Positions 46,348 to 57,356 of a stretch of DNA of 64,000 nt are shown here, one piece after another. The notes below the pieces were generated by a model that worked only from the letters and a program-made list of their open reading frames with translations, was not told the DNA's origin and ran no database searches. The DNA comes from Pilatotrama ljubarskyi (taxonomy: Eukaryota; Basidiomycota; Agaricomycetes; Polyporales; Polyporaceae). How positions within the stretch are numbered: the stretch's first letter is position 1; the number at the start of each line of letters is the position of its first letter. Location: the NCBI GenBank assembly GCA_022385805.1, contig MU277671.1, positions 132,808-196,807 of the forward strand, read 5' to 3'. The translations under genes were made by a program, and so were the position numbers.

Positions 46348-46660
46348 TCATCGGCGGGCAACGTAACGCCAGTATAGGCTATTTGGTGGCTAAATGGGGG
46401 GTCCGGTCAGCGTCATGGACAAAGGCATCACGTCGCGATCAAGTACACACCTGCGTGCCCGGAGTGGATTGGTCTGCAGAGAGCAAGTACGGGGTAAGTC
46501 GGACGTAGGAGGCGGAAGGTGGAAGATACGTACGTGGTCGGATGCACTCCCATACGTCGACACCCTTGCCCTTGGGGTCCCATACCCCGCATTGTGCGTG
46601 AAGGGGCCAGTAGAGGTTGAGCTCCCAGATGCGGGTGGCGTCGGCGACGAGACCAGGCAT
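46348..46660 (-). CDS. Predicted small protein, 63 aa, three exons
   Basis: Model: complement(join(46348..46389,46451..46473,46534..46660)). The protein MPGLVADATRIWELNLYWPL... continues WDPKGKGVDVWECIRPHQSTPGTQ and ends PNSLYWRYVARR. It is rich in Trp, Tyr and Arg, unlike random frames here, and all three exons join in frame with good GT-AG signals (GTACGT, GTGTGT donors). CATATAAACC, a TATA-like element, lies about 130 bp upstream at 46785-46794 on the minus strand. The same frame stays open upstream with a Ser/Ala/Pro-rich, Arg-containing stretch that could be a mitochondrial presequence if an earlier start exists. No family recognised. Confidence 0.55.
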
Positions 46661-49600
46661 GATGGCAGGAGGAACGGCGAGAGGTCGCGCGGACGGGAGA
46701 GAGGAGGAGGCGGTCGTGAACGAGGCGGAGGACGGGGTTGCTAGCAAGGCTTGTAGGAAAGGAGACCAGCTCGAGCGGAGGATTGGTTTATATGAGTCGG
46801 GGGCAGAGACGCCGGGCGAGGGCTGAAGCAATTCTCAATTCAGTTGTCACTCCAGCCGTTATGACATAATTCCACCGTTGCCCGCCAATCATAAATCCGG
46901 TCTTTTTTGCGGCGGGCGAACGAATAAACGCGGGCTGCAGCCAAAAGGCCTTTCTCCGCCCGAATGCCTCGGGGGTGCCGCGTGCGGCCGGGACGACAGG
47001 GCCGTGTCGGAGCCTGAGATTGGAGGGATAATCGCGATAAGTCCGGATTGGGACGATGGTTACGATCGATAAGAGGGCTGTTGCTGTGACACTGCTGACA
47101 GTGAAGTCATACCCGACACGTCTGCAAATCTCGTGCTCCTCCGCTGCAGAGGACACCGTCGGCGTCATACACTGCAGCGATTCGCCCGGGGCGTCGACGC
47201 GAGCCTCGAGGTTGCGGCAGTCTCTCGATCGTCCGTGTCTTCGCCGCGCTGCTGGCAGCTCGTTCGCGAACGTCCTTTATTTACTTTGTTGAATCGTACA
47301 CACGCGTTGTGCCACCCAAATTTTCTGACAGCGGGCTGGATCCATCACCATGCATGCGAGCTCTTCTAGCCCATCCCCATGCGATTCACCGCCCCGACCG
47401 GCGTCCTTGACCCAAGCCGTCTTCTTTCTTTCGTCCCCGCGCTGGCTCACGTACGGCTCACGTACGGACGACGTCTGGACATCAATCTGACATGCGTTGA
47501 CCACCCTCGACCTGCCAGCCTGACCCTGCTGCCTCCATTCCAGCGTATCGTCCTTTCCCCGAACTGCGCGCCCGGCCGACTTGCACACCGGCGTCTCCCC
47601 GCACGACCGACTCCGGAGTCCGGGCCAGGCCCTCTCTCCACTCCACGCCTCTTTCTGCATCTCCAGCCAATCCTCGCTTCCCGCTCTTTCCCGCTCGTCC
47701 GTTTCCCCTCTCAGAAAGGGTTCCCCGCCGGGCATCACCTGAGCTCCACTCCTCTCTCGAGCCTCGATCCCTCGGAGCCGCCCGCGTACCTGTGAGGTCG
47801 CTGCTCTCCATCATGTCCATGGGTGCGTTCATTGGTCCCACTAGTGTCCCACTACACTCAGGGCCAGCACGCCATATCTGCACGCCCGTCTGTTACCCGA
47901 GGGAGGTCTCGAGACCCGCATTTGGCCAATCCCCGCGTGTATACTTGTGGTGCACCGGGACCCGGACCCGGACATCCAATCCCGTCAGGGCCTTCTATAG
48001 GTATTTCATGGGCTTTCGGAGTCTCGACGGACGACGGCGATGAATTGTGGCGAAAGGAAAAAAAAAAAGGTTTGTTGCAACGAATGAACGGCCGCGCTCG
48101 TGCGTCCCTATCATCGTTTGCGCAGACCGATTGGGCCGCGGCCGTGGTTAGGAGCATTTAAATCGTGATCTGGAGGAGGACGTCTAGACCCGCGATCCCG
48201 GAGCTGCGAGCAGGCGCTGGCTCCACTAAGTACACGCGCACTGAGAGAGCCACGACGCCCAGAACCTCGCGGGCGCGTCATCGTGATGAGCCGGAGGTGC
48301 GCTGCTTACGGACTTCGCATTGGTGTGTTCGTTACATGCACGTTCTCCTCCTGACCATGGTGCTCAGTCTCAACGTGTCCGACTTCTCGCACGGCTCCAC
48401 GTCTTGGCGCATCTCTCGCAGCCTGGGCTTGTGCTCACCGTGTGGCTTGTAGCAAGGGGCGGGCCGACGTGATCTCTTGTCACTGCGGCCGACCTTGGAG
48501 ACCGATCATGTGCATTCAGCGGCACTTCCCGATCTCACTCATACAGGGTTCGGAACCGCGCCTACCCGGACGACAGATCCAAGTTCGCGATGCTACGGGC
48601 GCGACGCGGGCGACGTCTTGTACGTACTCCGAGCACGGCGGGTTCGTCCACGACTTGTCACCCTCTTTCTCTGATATCATGATTCGCTGTATGCCCGCGC
48701 TACCGTCAGCGGCTTCTCGGAAGACCCTGTCAGAGCTTAGGAGAGTGCGTGTCTGGGTCTCGACATGCCCGCTGCGGTTCTCTGACAGTCTACGCAGTTC
48801 GCGAGCTAGGGGCCCGTATCTCCGACGACCTTCGCAGAGAGCGATAACCGGAGTACCCTTGCTGCGGACGACGACGCTGCTTGGACATGGCATTCAAGCA
48901 GAGGGGTACTTGCTTCTGTCATGGGATGTCTCCCGCCACGTATAGGCTAGCATGGACACGGTCTGGCGGTGCAAGGATACAAGTGCGATGGGAATGCGAC
49001 GCCAGATTGTCCATAAAGCGAAGCTGCCCGAGCCTTCGAGAGTGGCCAGGTTCTCAACTTCCGACCGGAATGAATCCGGGCGAAGGGCGGGATTTGCGCG
49101 CCATGTGCAAGAGGGGCTAGTCCCGGAAGGTCGCTAGCGGACGTATTTTCTGTCTTGCGTGGGCTGCCGCTGTACTATGGAGGGTCAAATATAGGTCGAA
49201 GGTCTTCCAAGTCGCGGCTTACTAGCGCAGGCATCGCAGCCTGGGACGAGTGCCCGGTCCCGGTGCCTGCGACTTCCACTTCAGAAGCACCCGTCTGACG
49301 TACAAATTTGCACTTCGCCACTTTCATCTGCCTCAGTCCGCCTTCTGGGCCATATGCCACAGTGCTAGCGTCCGCTGCGACCCTCGGCGCCCTGCCCACA
49401 TTGCAGCAGCTCAAGTAGATATATCCGGATGGGAGCACGAAAAGGGTTCCTGCGCATGCGCAGCGCGCCAACTATAACTCCTGCTATATTGAGCCCCTGG
49501 TGCAGGCGCACGTGGGCCGGACCATTATGGAGCGGGAGATCAGCGTCGGCTGCCAGCCACCGCCTCTGTCTGTCGGCCAAGCCGTCTCCAGCGTCCCCGG

Positions 49601-49778
49601 CGTTGTTTTCACCATCTGTCTCCAATTGTCTCTCGCTGTCCTATTGGTCGTCTCTGTCTACGCGCACTGCCCTGCTTTCTCTCCATCTCGCTGCGCTTTC
49701 TCAAGACGCCAACTCTACACGCTCCTTACTGACCCTACCTGAGACCCTCGTCTCGCTGCTTCACTCGCACGTACCACC
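46661..49778. other. 3.1 kb without a recognised gene
   Basis: The largest gene-free interval. It carries an 11-base poly-A run at 48058-48068, a GGACCC repeat near 47956-47970 and many CpG-rich short frames, none with motifs or splice-linked partners. The last 150 bp before 49779 is CT-rich and should be the promoter of the PLC-like gene. Non-coding transcripts or a fast-evolving gene are possible. Confidence 0.4.
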
Positions 49779-51353
49779 ATGAAGCTTTCAACGAGATTCG
49801 CAACGCCGGTCGTTCTTTCTTTGCTTGCTTCGTCTGTGACTTCCGCAGCTGCGCTTACTGCAACCCGGAGGGCAACTACGTGCAATGGGCACGCCGAGGT
49901 ACGTTCCCAAGTCCGGTGCCACTTGGCCTTTAGGCCGCTTACGCCTTCGGTCAGCTGTGCGACAGGAGCTTCGGCAATGTCACCTTTGTCGGTGCTCACG
50001 ACTCTTATGCCGTCGGGACCAGCAGCCGTACGTGCTGAATGTACTGTGCCTGCGCCGCATTCCGCTCACTGGTCGGATCGTCCGCAGTCCTCGTAAATCA
50101 AGACTACAACAGTGCGTAATTACCGCCATGACCGGGAGCCATAGTCGCTGACAACGCGCAGTCACCCAGCAGCTGAACGACGGCGTGCGCATGCTCCAGT
50201 CGCAGGCGCACAACAAGAACGGCGTGATCCAGCTCTGCCACACCAGCTGCGTACGCCCGCTGTTTCAATCAATCTTGGCCCGCGTTGTTTTCTCTGACGT
50301 TCGCCTTCAGGGTCTGTACGATGGTGGTTCGCTGCAAGACTATTTGACCACAGGTACGCGTACCTGACTCGCCCGAGGGTCTCGACCGCAAATGTGCTGA
50401 CTTGCATCTCAGTCAAAACGTGGATGGACGCGAACCCGAACGATGGTGAGTCTGAAACGGGGTGCCGGGCTTGGTGAGTACGCTAGCGGTTCAGCTGACG
50501 ACGCCTCCCACAGTCGTTTCGCTGCTCATTGTCAATTCCGATAATCTGGCACCCTCGGAGTATGACACCGTGTTCAAAGCCGCCGGGCTGGACACGCTGG
50601 CCTACGCACCGGATTCCGCGTCCCTACAAGCTAGCGCTTGGCCTACGCTAGGGACGCTCATCGACTCAGGCAAGCGCCTCGTTGTCTTCCTCTCCACCAA
50701 GGCAGACTTCACTTCCGTGCCATACCTCATCGACGGTACGTAAACTATCGCCAGCCGTTCTGCGCTTCTGGGCTGACGTCGCCACAGAGTTCACCAACGT
50801 ATGGGAGACGGCCTACGACGTTACAGACACTACCTTCAACTGCGACGTGAACCGGACGAACGGGGACACGAGCACGCAGATGTATCTCATCAATCACTTC
50901 TTGGATAAGGTCATCGCCGGCTTCCCTGCACCGGACCCGGACCATGCGGACACGACGAACGCCGTGAGTGGTGTGGGCTCGCTTGGCCAGCAGGTCCAGA
51001 CCTGCGCCGCCCAGTACGGAAGGAATCCCAACTTCATGCTCGTTGATGTACGTCACCGGTCGTTCTCTCTGAGAGCCGCCCCCGGCTAACCTTGTTTCTA
51101 GTTCTATGAGTACGGCAACGGCTCGGTCTTCCAGGTTGCCGCCGATGCGAACGGGGTGAGCTATAGCCCTGCCACACAAGTCGCAGCCCCGAAATCGGGA
51201 GCTTCCACCAGTAGCAGCACCAATTCCTCGTCTAGCGGCGTCACCACTGCTCCTGCCAACGGTGCGACGGACGTCAGACTGGTCTCCACCCACTTCGCTG
51301 CATCGTTCGCCGTCATCGGGGGCATCCTCGCCGGCGCGCTGAGCATCCTGTAA
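49779..51353 (+). CDS. GPI-anchored PLC-like phosphodiesterase (PI-PLC X-type barrel)
   Basis: Model: join(49779..49898,49955..50027,50088..50111,50162..50250,50311..50353,50413..50445,50514..50735,50788..51047,51102..51353), 371 aa. A signal peptide covers residues 1-24. NVTFVGAHDSYAVG has the first catalytic histidine (H55), and GVIQLCHTSC the second (H99) of the PI-PLC X fold. The C-terminus has a Ser/Thr-rich spacer, then a hydrophobic tail (FAASFAVIGGILAGALSIL), a GPI-anchor signal. It is thus predicted at the outer plasma membrane or wall. Whether it cleaves phosphoinositides is unknown; fungal relatives are uncharacterised. Nine small exons, all in frame. Confidence 0.88.
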
Positions 51354-51696
51354 TTAGCGACACATCGCATACCGCTACGGACGCTGAACCTCACCCGCAT
51401 CACTATGTATTGACGCATCACATTGCATTGGACTTCAGTAGCTACACTGGCTGTCAGCCGTAATCACATTCATCTTGCTCTTAATGCACACGCTCATGGT
51501 TGGCCTTCGCGCCGTCAAAGTGTGAGACAAATGAGAGCTCTTACTTATACGGTCGCGGAAATAAGTGCGACATGCATATGGGCGTCTATGCTCCTTGTTC
51601 ACGGTTCGGCGAATCCGGTGCGAACTGCGAAGTCGCGAGTGCGCTGAGGGGCGCATCCACCCCTGCTCCTCTGCTGTCTTTCTGCGCACCATCATC
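51354..51696. other. Intergenic, no gene recognised
   Basis: A 343 bp gap between two plus-strand genes, presumably the terminator of one and promoter of the next. Confidence 0.45.
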
Positions 51697-52977
51697 ATGA
51701 GCTTCCAGGCCTTCAGAATACACCCACCTGGCAGCCAACAGACGTTCGGGGAGATGCACACCTCACATCCGGAGCTTGCTCCGGCATCTCTCGCGTCTCC
51801 AACTTTCGGACAAATATCTGTCGGCGACTCGAACGCTGCTACTCGCGGACAATCGGTTTCGGCGTACATGAACAATCCAAGGAAGGGGTTGTATGGCTCA
51901 GGCGAGGCGGACGATCGATATAACCTTGTCTTTGAGTCGATGGACGCGTTCGAGGCGTGGCGGCAGCGCGAGGAGGAAGAGAAGATGGTCGAGTTCGTAA
52001 AGGGCGATACGCACGCGTCCAAAGCCGTCCCGCCGCGATTCAAAGAACACATCAAGCTCGTGTGCGGCCGGCACTCGCGTGGCGGGCGCAAGAAGTACGT
52101 AAAGAAGTACCCCGAGAGGGTGCGCAAGGTCCCGAGCAGAAAGGTACGTGCGCGTGGCCGGTGTGTGCGTGCGGTGGACGATGCCGTCATCTCGGTGCCG
52201 GCGTGTCTGCGTGTCTGGAGCTCGAGGGCGTTTGCTCATGATGTCTAGGTAGCTTGACGGCATTGGCTGTCCTGCGTCGATCAGCTACAAGACCTATTTT
52301 GACACGGAGGAGGTTCGGGCGTGCTGTGAGTCGCGCCGCTGACGCTTCGAGTTTCTGTAGACCGGGCACTAAACGGAAGGACAGACGTTTCGGAACACTC
52401 GCATGAGATCGGTCCCGCCAACCTTCCGTACACCAAGCGCGGTCGGAAAGCCCAGGCAGAGATGGAAGCGCGAGCGGCTGCTGAACGCCCCCGAGGTCGG
52501 CCACGGAAGGACCGCCAGTCGGGAACGCCAGCCTCCGCGAGCCCGTCGCCTAGTTCCTTCATGGAGGATGGGCAGAACGCCGTGGCAGGACCTTCCTCCG
52601 CTTCGACTTCCATGGGCCAAGGCGTGCCATCTTCCCCGGACGAGATGCCACATCCACAGACCTTCCAGTCCGCCATATCGATGCTTGCCCCGCTGCCCTC
52701 GGTGCCGCACATGCAGCCGCCGTCGGTGGACATGACGCAGGACCGGTGGGACCGGATGGGCGTTCTCTTCCAGAGCATCCGCGACCATGCGCGGACGTTC
52801 GAGTTCCCGGCCGCGTCCGTCGCGGCGCTGGAGAGCGTGCTGATCCGTCTGTATCTGGAGAGTCCGATCGGAGGGTCGATGTCTGGTCCGGCAGGTCCCT
52901 CCATGGAGTCCATGCACGGAGGCGTCGGGATGGGCGGGCAAAACCTCGACACTAACCACCAGGGCACCGGGACATGA
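51697..52977 (+). CDS. FAR1/GCM-like zinc-binding protein with AT-hook
   Basis: Model: join(51697..52143,52253..52325,52385..52977), 370 aa. Residues ~75-185 show the WRKY-GCM1/FAR1 pattern. FESMDAFEAW is followed by a basic region and the ligands C123, C155 (GCPASI) and H178/H180 (SEHSHEI). This fold is the DNA-binding part of FAR1-type regulators and Mutator-like transposases. An AT-hook (RPRGRPRKDRQ, about 208-218) follows, then a Ser/Pro/Met-rich tail with a helical patch. No transposase catalytic domain and no terminal repeats are nearby, so I read it as a host regulator derived from, or related to, a transposase. Targets unknown. Confidence 0.75.
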
Positions 52978-53318
52978 CCTTTCGGCCGACAGCCAATGCC
53001 TTCCCCGTTTCATACCCTTCGACTCCTTCGCCTGTATTCATAGTCTTGCGTTATCCGTACGCTTCCTCCCTTTCGTCCTTGCGCTACTCTGATGAGAGTC
53101 ACTCGTGCAAGTTGCAAGTGGTTCTGAGGAACCGGGACACCGGTCCGTTGATCGAAATGTCGCTAAGCGCCCGTATCGTCCATTTTCGATCTCGTATTGC
53201 GCGCGCTGTGCGGCGTCTGCACTGACACTCCCTCCCTCTTGTACTTCACCATCGCCTTGCTGGTTCTCCCACATCCTTGCTCTAGTCGTACTGCTGCTTT
53301 AATAATACTCTGCCGTCC
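52978..53318. other. Intergenic, no gene recognised
   Basis: A 341 bp gap. A CT-rich tract at 53225-53290 precedes the UTP11 start and probably belongs to its promoter or leader. Confidence 0.45.
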
Positions 53319-54556
53319 ATGTCTTCTCTCAAGAACTCGCTACATAGGCGGACGCACAAGGAGCGGTCCCAGCTCTCACACCGAACACGATTGGGTTTCC
53401 TCGAGAAGCACAAGGACTATGTGCTCCGTGCGCGCGACTACCACTCGAAACAAGACAGGATCAATCTCTTGCGGGAGAAGGCGGCGACGAGGAACAAGGA
53501 TGAGTTCTACTTCTCGATGACCAGGGAGCGGACGGAGGTACGTCCGTCGTTCTTGCTGGAACTCCTGCCGTGTAAACTCAGGATTCGGTTGGCAGGGGGG
53601 TGTACATGTCAAGGACAGAGGGAATCAGGCATTGCCTACGGACATTGTAAAAGTGTTGAAGACACAAGATGAGAACTACCTGAGGACCATGAGAGCTCTT
53701 GGGCTCAAGGTGCGTGAGCGTCCTCGGCTCTCTGACCGGCTTAGCCTGACTGACGCTGCCTCCTCCAGAAAATCGACAGACTGAAGGATCAGCTTACGCA
53801 ACTCGCCGACCTCCTGAAGCCCGCAGTGCTCAACGGGGAGGAGGGCGATGAGGAGCTTGACGAGCAGGAGCTCGAGGTCCTGCGCGAGGCAGGCGTGATC
53901 CCTCCGGAATCGAAGAAGAGCCGACGGAAGTCGCGTAGCAAGAAGGGGAAGCACGTTCTGTTCGCGGAGGATGAGGAGGAAGGTACTGTACAGGTTCTTT
54001 CTTCTCTGTTCATCTCGGTCAACTGAGCGCATGGCGGTCTGCAGCACGACAATATGCCACCTCTAGTCGCAAAGAATCAGACTCTAAAGAGGATGATCGT
54101 ATGGACGTCTCCACGGAGAACGTAGACATGGGGTGGAAGGTGCCCGAGCAGACGAAGCGGAAGAGGCGCAAGTCGAAGGCCAGCGCGGAAGAAGAGGAAA
54201 CCGCTCTTGACGAAGCGTCAATACAAACGGCCGAGCAGGCCAAGGTCAGTGGATGCGATTGTTTGTCGAACCTACAGGGGCTCATATACATGCGCCTCAA
54301 GGAGCATCGCACGCGGTTGTTGAAGGAGCTCTCTGCCCGTCTTGTGCGTGACAGACAGCTACGCTACGCAGAGCGCGAGCTCGAGATGCAGCGCGCTCTC
54401 ATGGGCAAGGGTGCATCAAGGAAACTCAGAGGAGTGGAGAAGGTCGAGGAAGATGGCGACGAGGATGATGAGGACGAGGATAGGCCGCCGAAGAAAGTTG
54501 ACGAGAAAACCTGGAAACCGAGGGTGTACAAGTGGCGTCTCGAGCGCAAGAGGTAG
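53319..54556 (+). CDS. UTP11: U3 snoRNP/small-subunit processome protein Utp11
   Basis: Model: join(53319..53537,53596..53709,53769..53982,54045..54244,54302..54556), 333 aa, longer than yeast (~250). Utp11 acts in the nucleolus in early 18S rRNA processing. The family start is clear: [17 protein letters not shown], then [31 protein letters not shown] and [27 protein letters not shown] and [32 protein letters not shown] close it. Extra length comes from acidic and lysine-rich inserts. The last intron (54245-54301) is 57 nt and could be read through in frame, so 19 extra residues are possible. Exon 4 acceptor GTCTGCAG was chosen over a later CTCTAG because only it keeps frame. Confidence 0.92.
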
Positions 54557-54852
54557 TCTCTGCCACTTCGGTCGCCCATGTATCTCATCCTTTCAGTGTG
54601 TGACTATCCGCATGATGACTTTTGCCCAGTGTTGTGCTGTTTCATGACGTGGGCACTCATTCGAAACATGCTCACGCCAGGTCGTGTAAGGCCGGTACAA
54701 CAGTTCAGATAGGTACAGTAGATCGCAGGATATCAGCTACATCTGGCTCGCTTGCAAGCGGACGCATAGTAACACAAAGGTAGTACAGCACCGAGAGTAC
54801 ACTTCCGTTTCGACGTCCTTCCTTCCACAGCGCAGAGAGCGGGCCAGTACGT

Positions 54853-56853
54853 TTAGACCGGATCTGCGAACGGATCCTCTTCCTCCAGTAAGCCCTGCTT
54901 GGGGTTGCGGCGGACGTCCGCCGTCTCGTCGTCCGAGACGTCTACGTAGCCTCGTCGGCGGGGTTGGGATGAGGAAGAGGCGATCGCCCGATTACGCGTC
55001 CCCTCGTCGGAGGACTCGTAGTCGCTGAAGTCGGAGAGCGAACCTCGCCGCCAAGCGTCATCGTCGTCATCGGACGAGCGAGCTGCCGTAGGTCGTATGG
55101 GTGGAGGCAGGTTCCTGTAGGATACATTAGAATATCACTATCTACTAGGAAATCAGAGATGCTGATGACCCACCTCTGCTCCGCACCCAGAGACCCGAAC
55201 TCGAGATCTTGCAGGTCCGGATGAACGTACGTGGGACTCGTCGGGCTAGTGGGGCTCTCTTCGCCTGGGTCAGGGCGCATACTAGAGGACCCAGCGCGCC
55301 CGACGGATCGTTCGATAGCCGCGCGCTGCCTCTCTTGCAATTTGCCTAACTCGCCATTCGAGAGCTTCGTGGCGGCGAGGCCCTCTTGGATCTCCTTTAC
55401 TTGTTGTTCGGAGGTGTCTGGCTTTGTGAGCTGGAGGGAACCGTCAGAACGCAATGAGGCAGGAGTGGCCTCAGTGGGAGGGAAGGGCCGTACCAAGTCG
55501 TAGTTCTCTATAGCAGCGATGATTCGGTCGTTCGTTTCAATCAGAACGCCGATCATGTCCTCATTCTCGACAAGCTGTCGCGGCATATAAGTCACCTTTC
55601 CACTGTCCAACTCCCATGACCTTCCTACCTGGATATAGCGCACGATCTGCTTCCTTGCCTGCTTCACCTTCGTCAAGCACTCCTGCACTCTCTCGTTTGT
55701 CTCCAGACTCTCTTGTTCTGTGTTCACAAGCTGTCCACATCTTAGCACATTGCTCTCTCTCGCATCCCCTCAAGCACTCACAGTCATCGCATTCACTAGG
55801 TTGTTCGCAGCTTGAGAAGCATTCGCGATAGCAGTCAGGATCTGGGGTTTCTCCTGCGAGGAGATGAGTCCGGGAGGGAAGAGCATACGTCCGGAATGCA
55901 CACCTGCTCGAAGTTGAATGGCTTCCTCTTCGTCCTAGGTTGTGCAGCCTTGCGCTTCCGCTCTTCCTCCTCCCTCTTCCGGCGCTCCTTCTCCTCCTTC
56001 GCCTTGCGCTTCTCCTCCTCTCTCTTCTTCCTCGCTTCCTCTTCCCTCTTCTTCCGCTCGAGATAGTCGGAACCGAGTCCGAGACCAGCGTTAACGCTCT
56101 CGATAGTCCGGCGATCCATGCTGGCACGGTTCGCCTGCGCGACCCTGCACTGCTTGTAGAGGTTCGCGACCAGCGCCATCGAGGGATCGTCCTTGAACTG
56201 GAGATGCCATGCCGCTAGCACAGACGCAAGCTTCTTCTTCACCTTGCTGTCCGTAGCCGGGTCTGACGCGAGGTTCTTGAGCGCATCAGTGAGCTGATGG
56301 TCTGCGAAGGAGGCTGCCCCAGGGTTCAACATGCGGCCAAACGCAAAATCAGATGCAGGACTCACTCTGGAAGTTATGACCGCCGTTCTCTACGGTGGCC
56401 TTCAAGATCTAGAGACGCTGTCTGCGTGTGGCGGGACTACCATGTGATAAAGGACATACCACAAGTGCCCGATACTGTTGGTGTGGGTTGCCGTGCTTGA
56501 TCTTCTTGCGGATTGCTCTTGACGCCTCCGCTGGTCTGCGGAACGATTGATATGCAGCACCCGCGCGCAATCAGCTCGACTCACCCTGTAGCCTGGATAT
56601 TGATAGCGTCGACAAGTTCGGGTATCCTGCAACACAGTAAGATCGTGTAATCGGCTTCATGCGGTGACAATACACACCCATCATACGCCTCGTCCTCATA
56701 CGTGCTCGATGTGAGGATCTCCACCCATTCCGTAATGGACGACTAAGAAGACTCAGGTCGGGAGATTGCACCTGGCGCGCGGAGACGACATACATGCGGT
56801 TTCTCGCGATTGAACGCGGAGTACGCTTGCTTAGCGAGCTGCAGCGCGGACAT
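54853..56853 (-). CDS. VHS-GAT domain trafficking adaptor (LSB5 type)
   Basis: Model: complement(join(54853..55114,55174..55730,55782..55853,55904..56313,56366..56408,56460..56535,56585..56626,56678..56742,56794..56853)), 528 aa. The N-terminal VHS domain (residues ~15-150) has SSITEWVEILTSS, IPELVDAINIQ, KATVENGGHNFQTSFAD and LFKDDP-like QFKDDPSMALVANLYKQ. A charged Glu/Lys/Arg helix of ~50 residues follows, then a GAT domain (about 255-370: ANNLVNAMTLVNTEQESLETNERVQECL). The tail is acidic and ends EEEDPFADPV, a DPF-type adaptor-binding motif. Yeast Lsb5 binds ubiquitin, Arf3 and the actin regulator Las17 in endocytosis. Confidence 0.9.
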
Positions 56854-57356
56854 GGCGGCGACGATAGTCGTTCAGTGGTGGGCGTAAGGGAGAGAGAAGA
56901 GAGTGGCGGGCCCGGGTGCGCCGCGGCCGTTTTGCGGTACACATGATGTCTCGAGCGCGACAGCGGCATAGGCGCCCGATATCATCATTGGTCTGGCGGC
57001 TGCGATCGACTGGCTCCCAACTTCCCAAGTACTGCTACTGCGAGTCGTTCCTGAGAGTGGATCGCCTCTCTCTAATTCCAGGCGATATACTCGACAATGA
57101 TATCGCACCGTCCAGATGTCCGTCTCCTGGTTGTACGGCCTCGGAGCCTCGAGAGTGCAGACGTCCACGATAAGACTGACGGCACAACCGGGATAACACG
57201 GGCTACCCGGCGAGGGCTTCGCGCTCGAAGAGGGATCCTTTCAGCAGCTGCGTGGCAAGCTAACCCGACCTGCTATCATAAGGGACACTAATGAACCAGT
57301 AGGGTGTAGTTATAATTGCCCTGATATGATGGCGCGTGTACACTGTCCACATACCC
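56854..57356. other. Intergenic, no gene recognised
   Basis: A 503 bp gap between two minus-strand genes: the promoter of the VHS-GAT gene and the 3' end of the seryl-tRNA synthetase gene. No coding signal is seen. Confidence 0.4.

Noticed and set aside
47379..47795. 138-codon plus-strand frame in the gene-free interval
   Set aside because: Leu/Pro/Arg-rich composition typical of random reading in GC-rich DNA, no splice partners, and overlapping frames of similar length on the other strand.
48442..48945. 167-codon plus-strand frame in the gene-free interval
   Set aside because: No motif, no start context and no exon-like boundaries; composition resembles shadow frames elsewhere.
52281..52967. 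228-codon open frame antisense to the FAR1/GCM-like gene
   Set aside because: Same cause: the sense strand carries a recognisable zinc domain and AT-hook; the antisense reading is Cys/Ser-rich without pattern.
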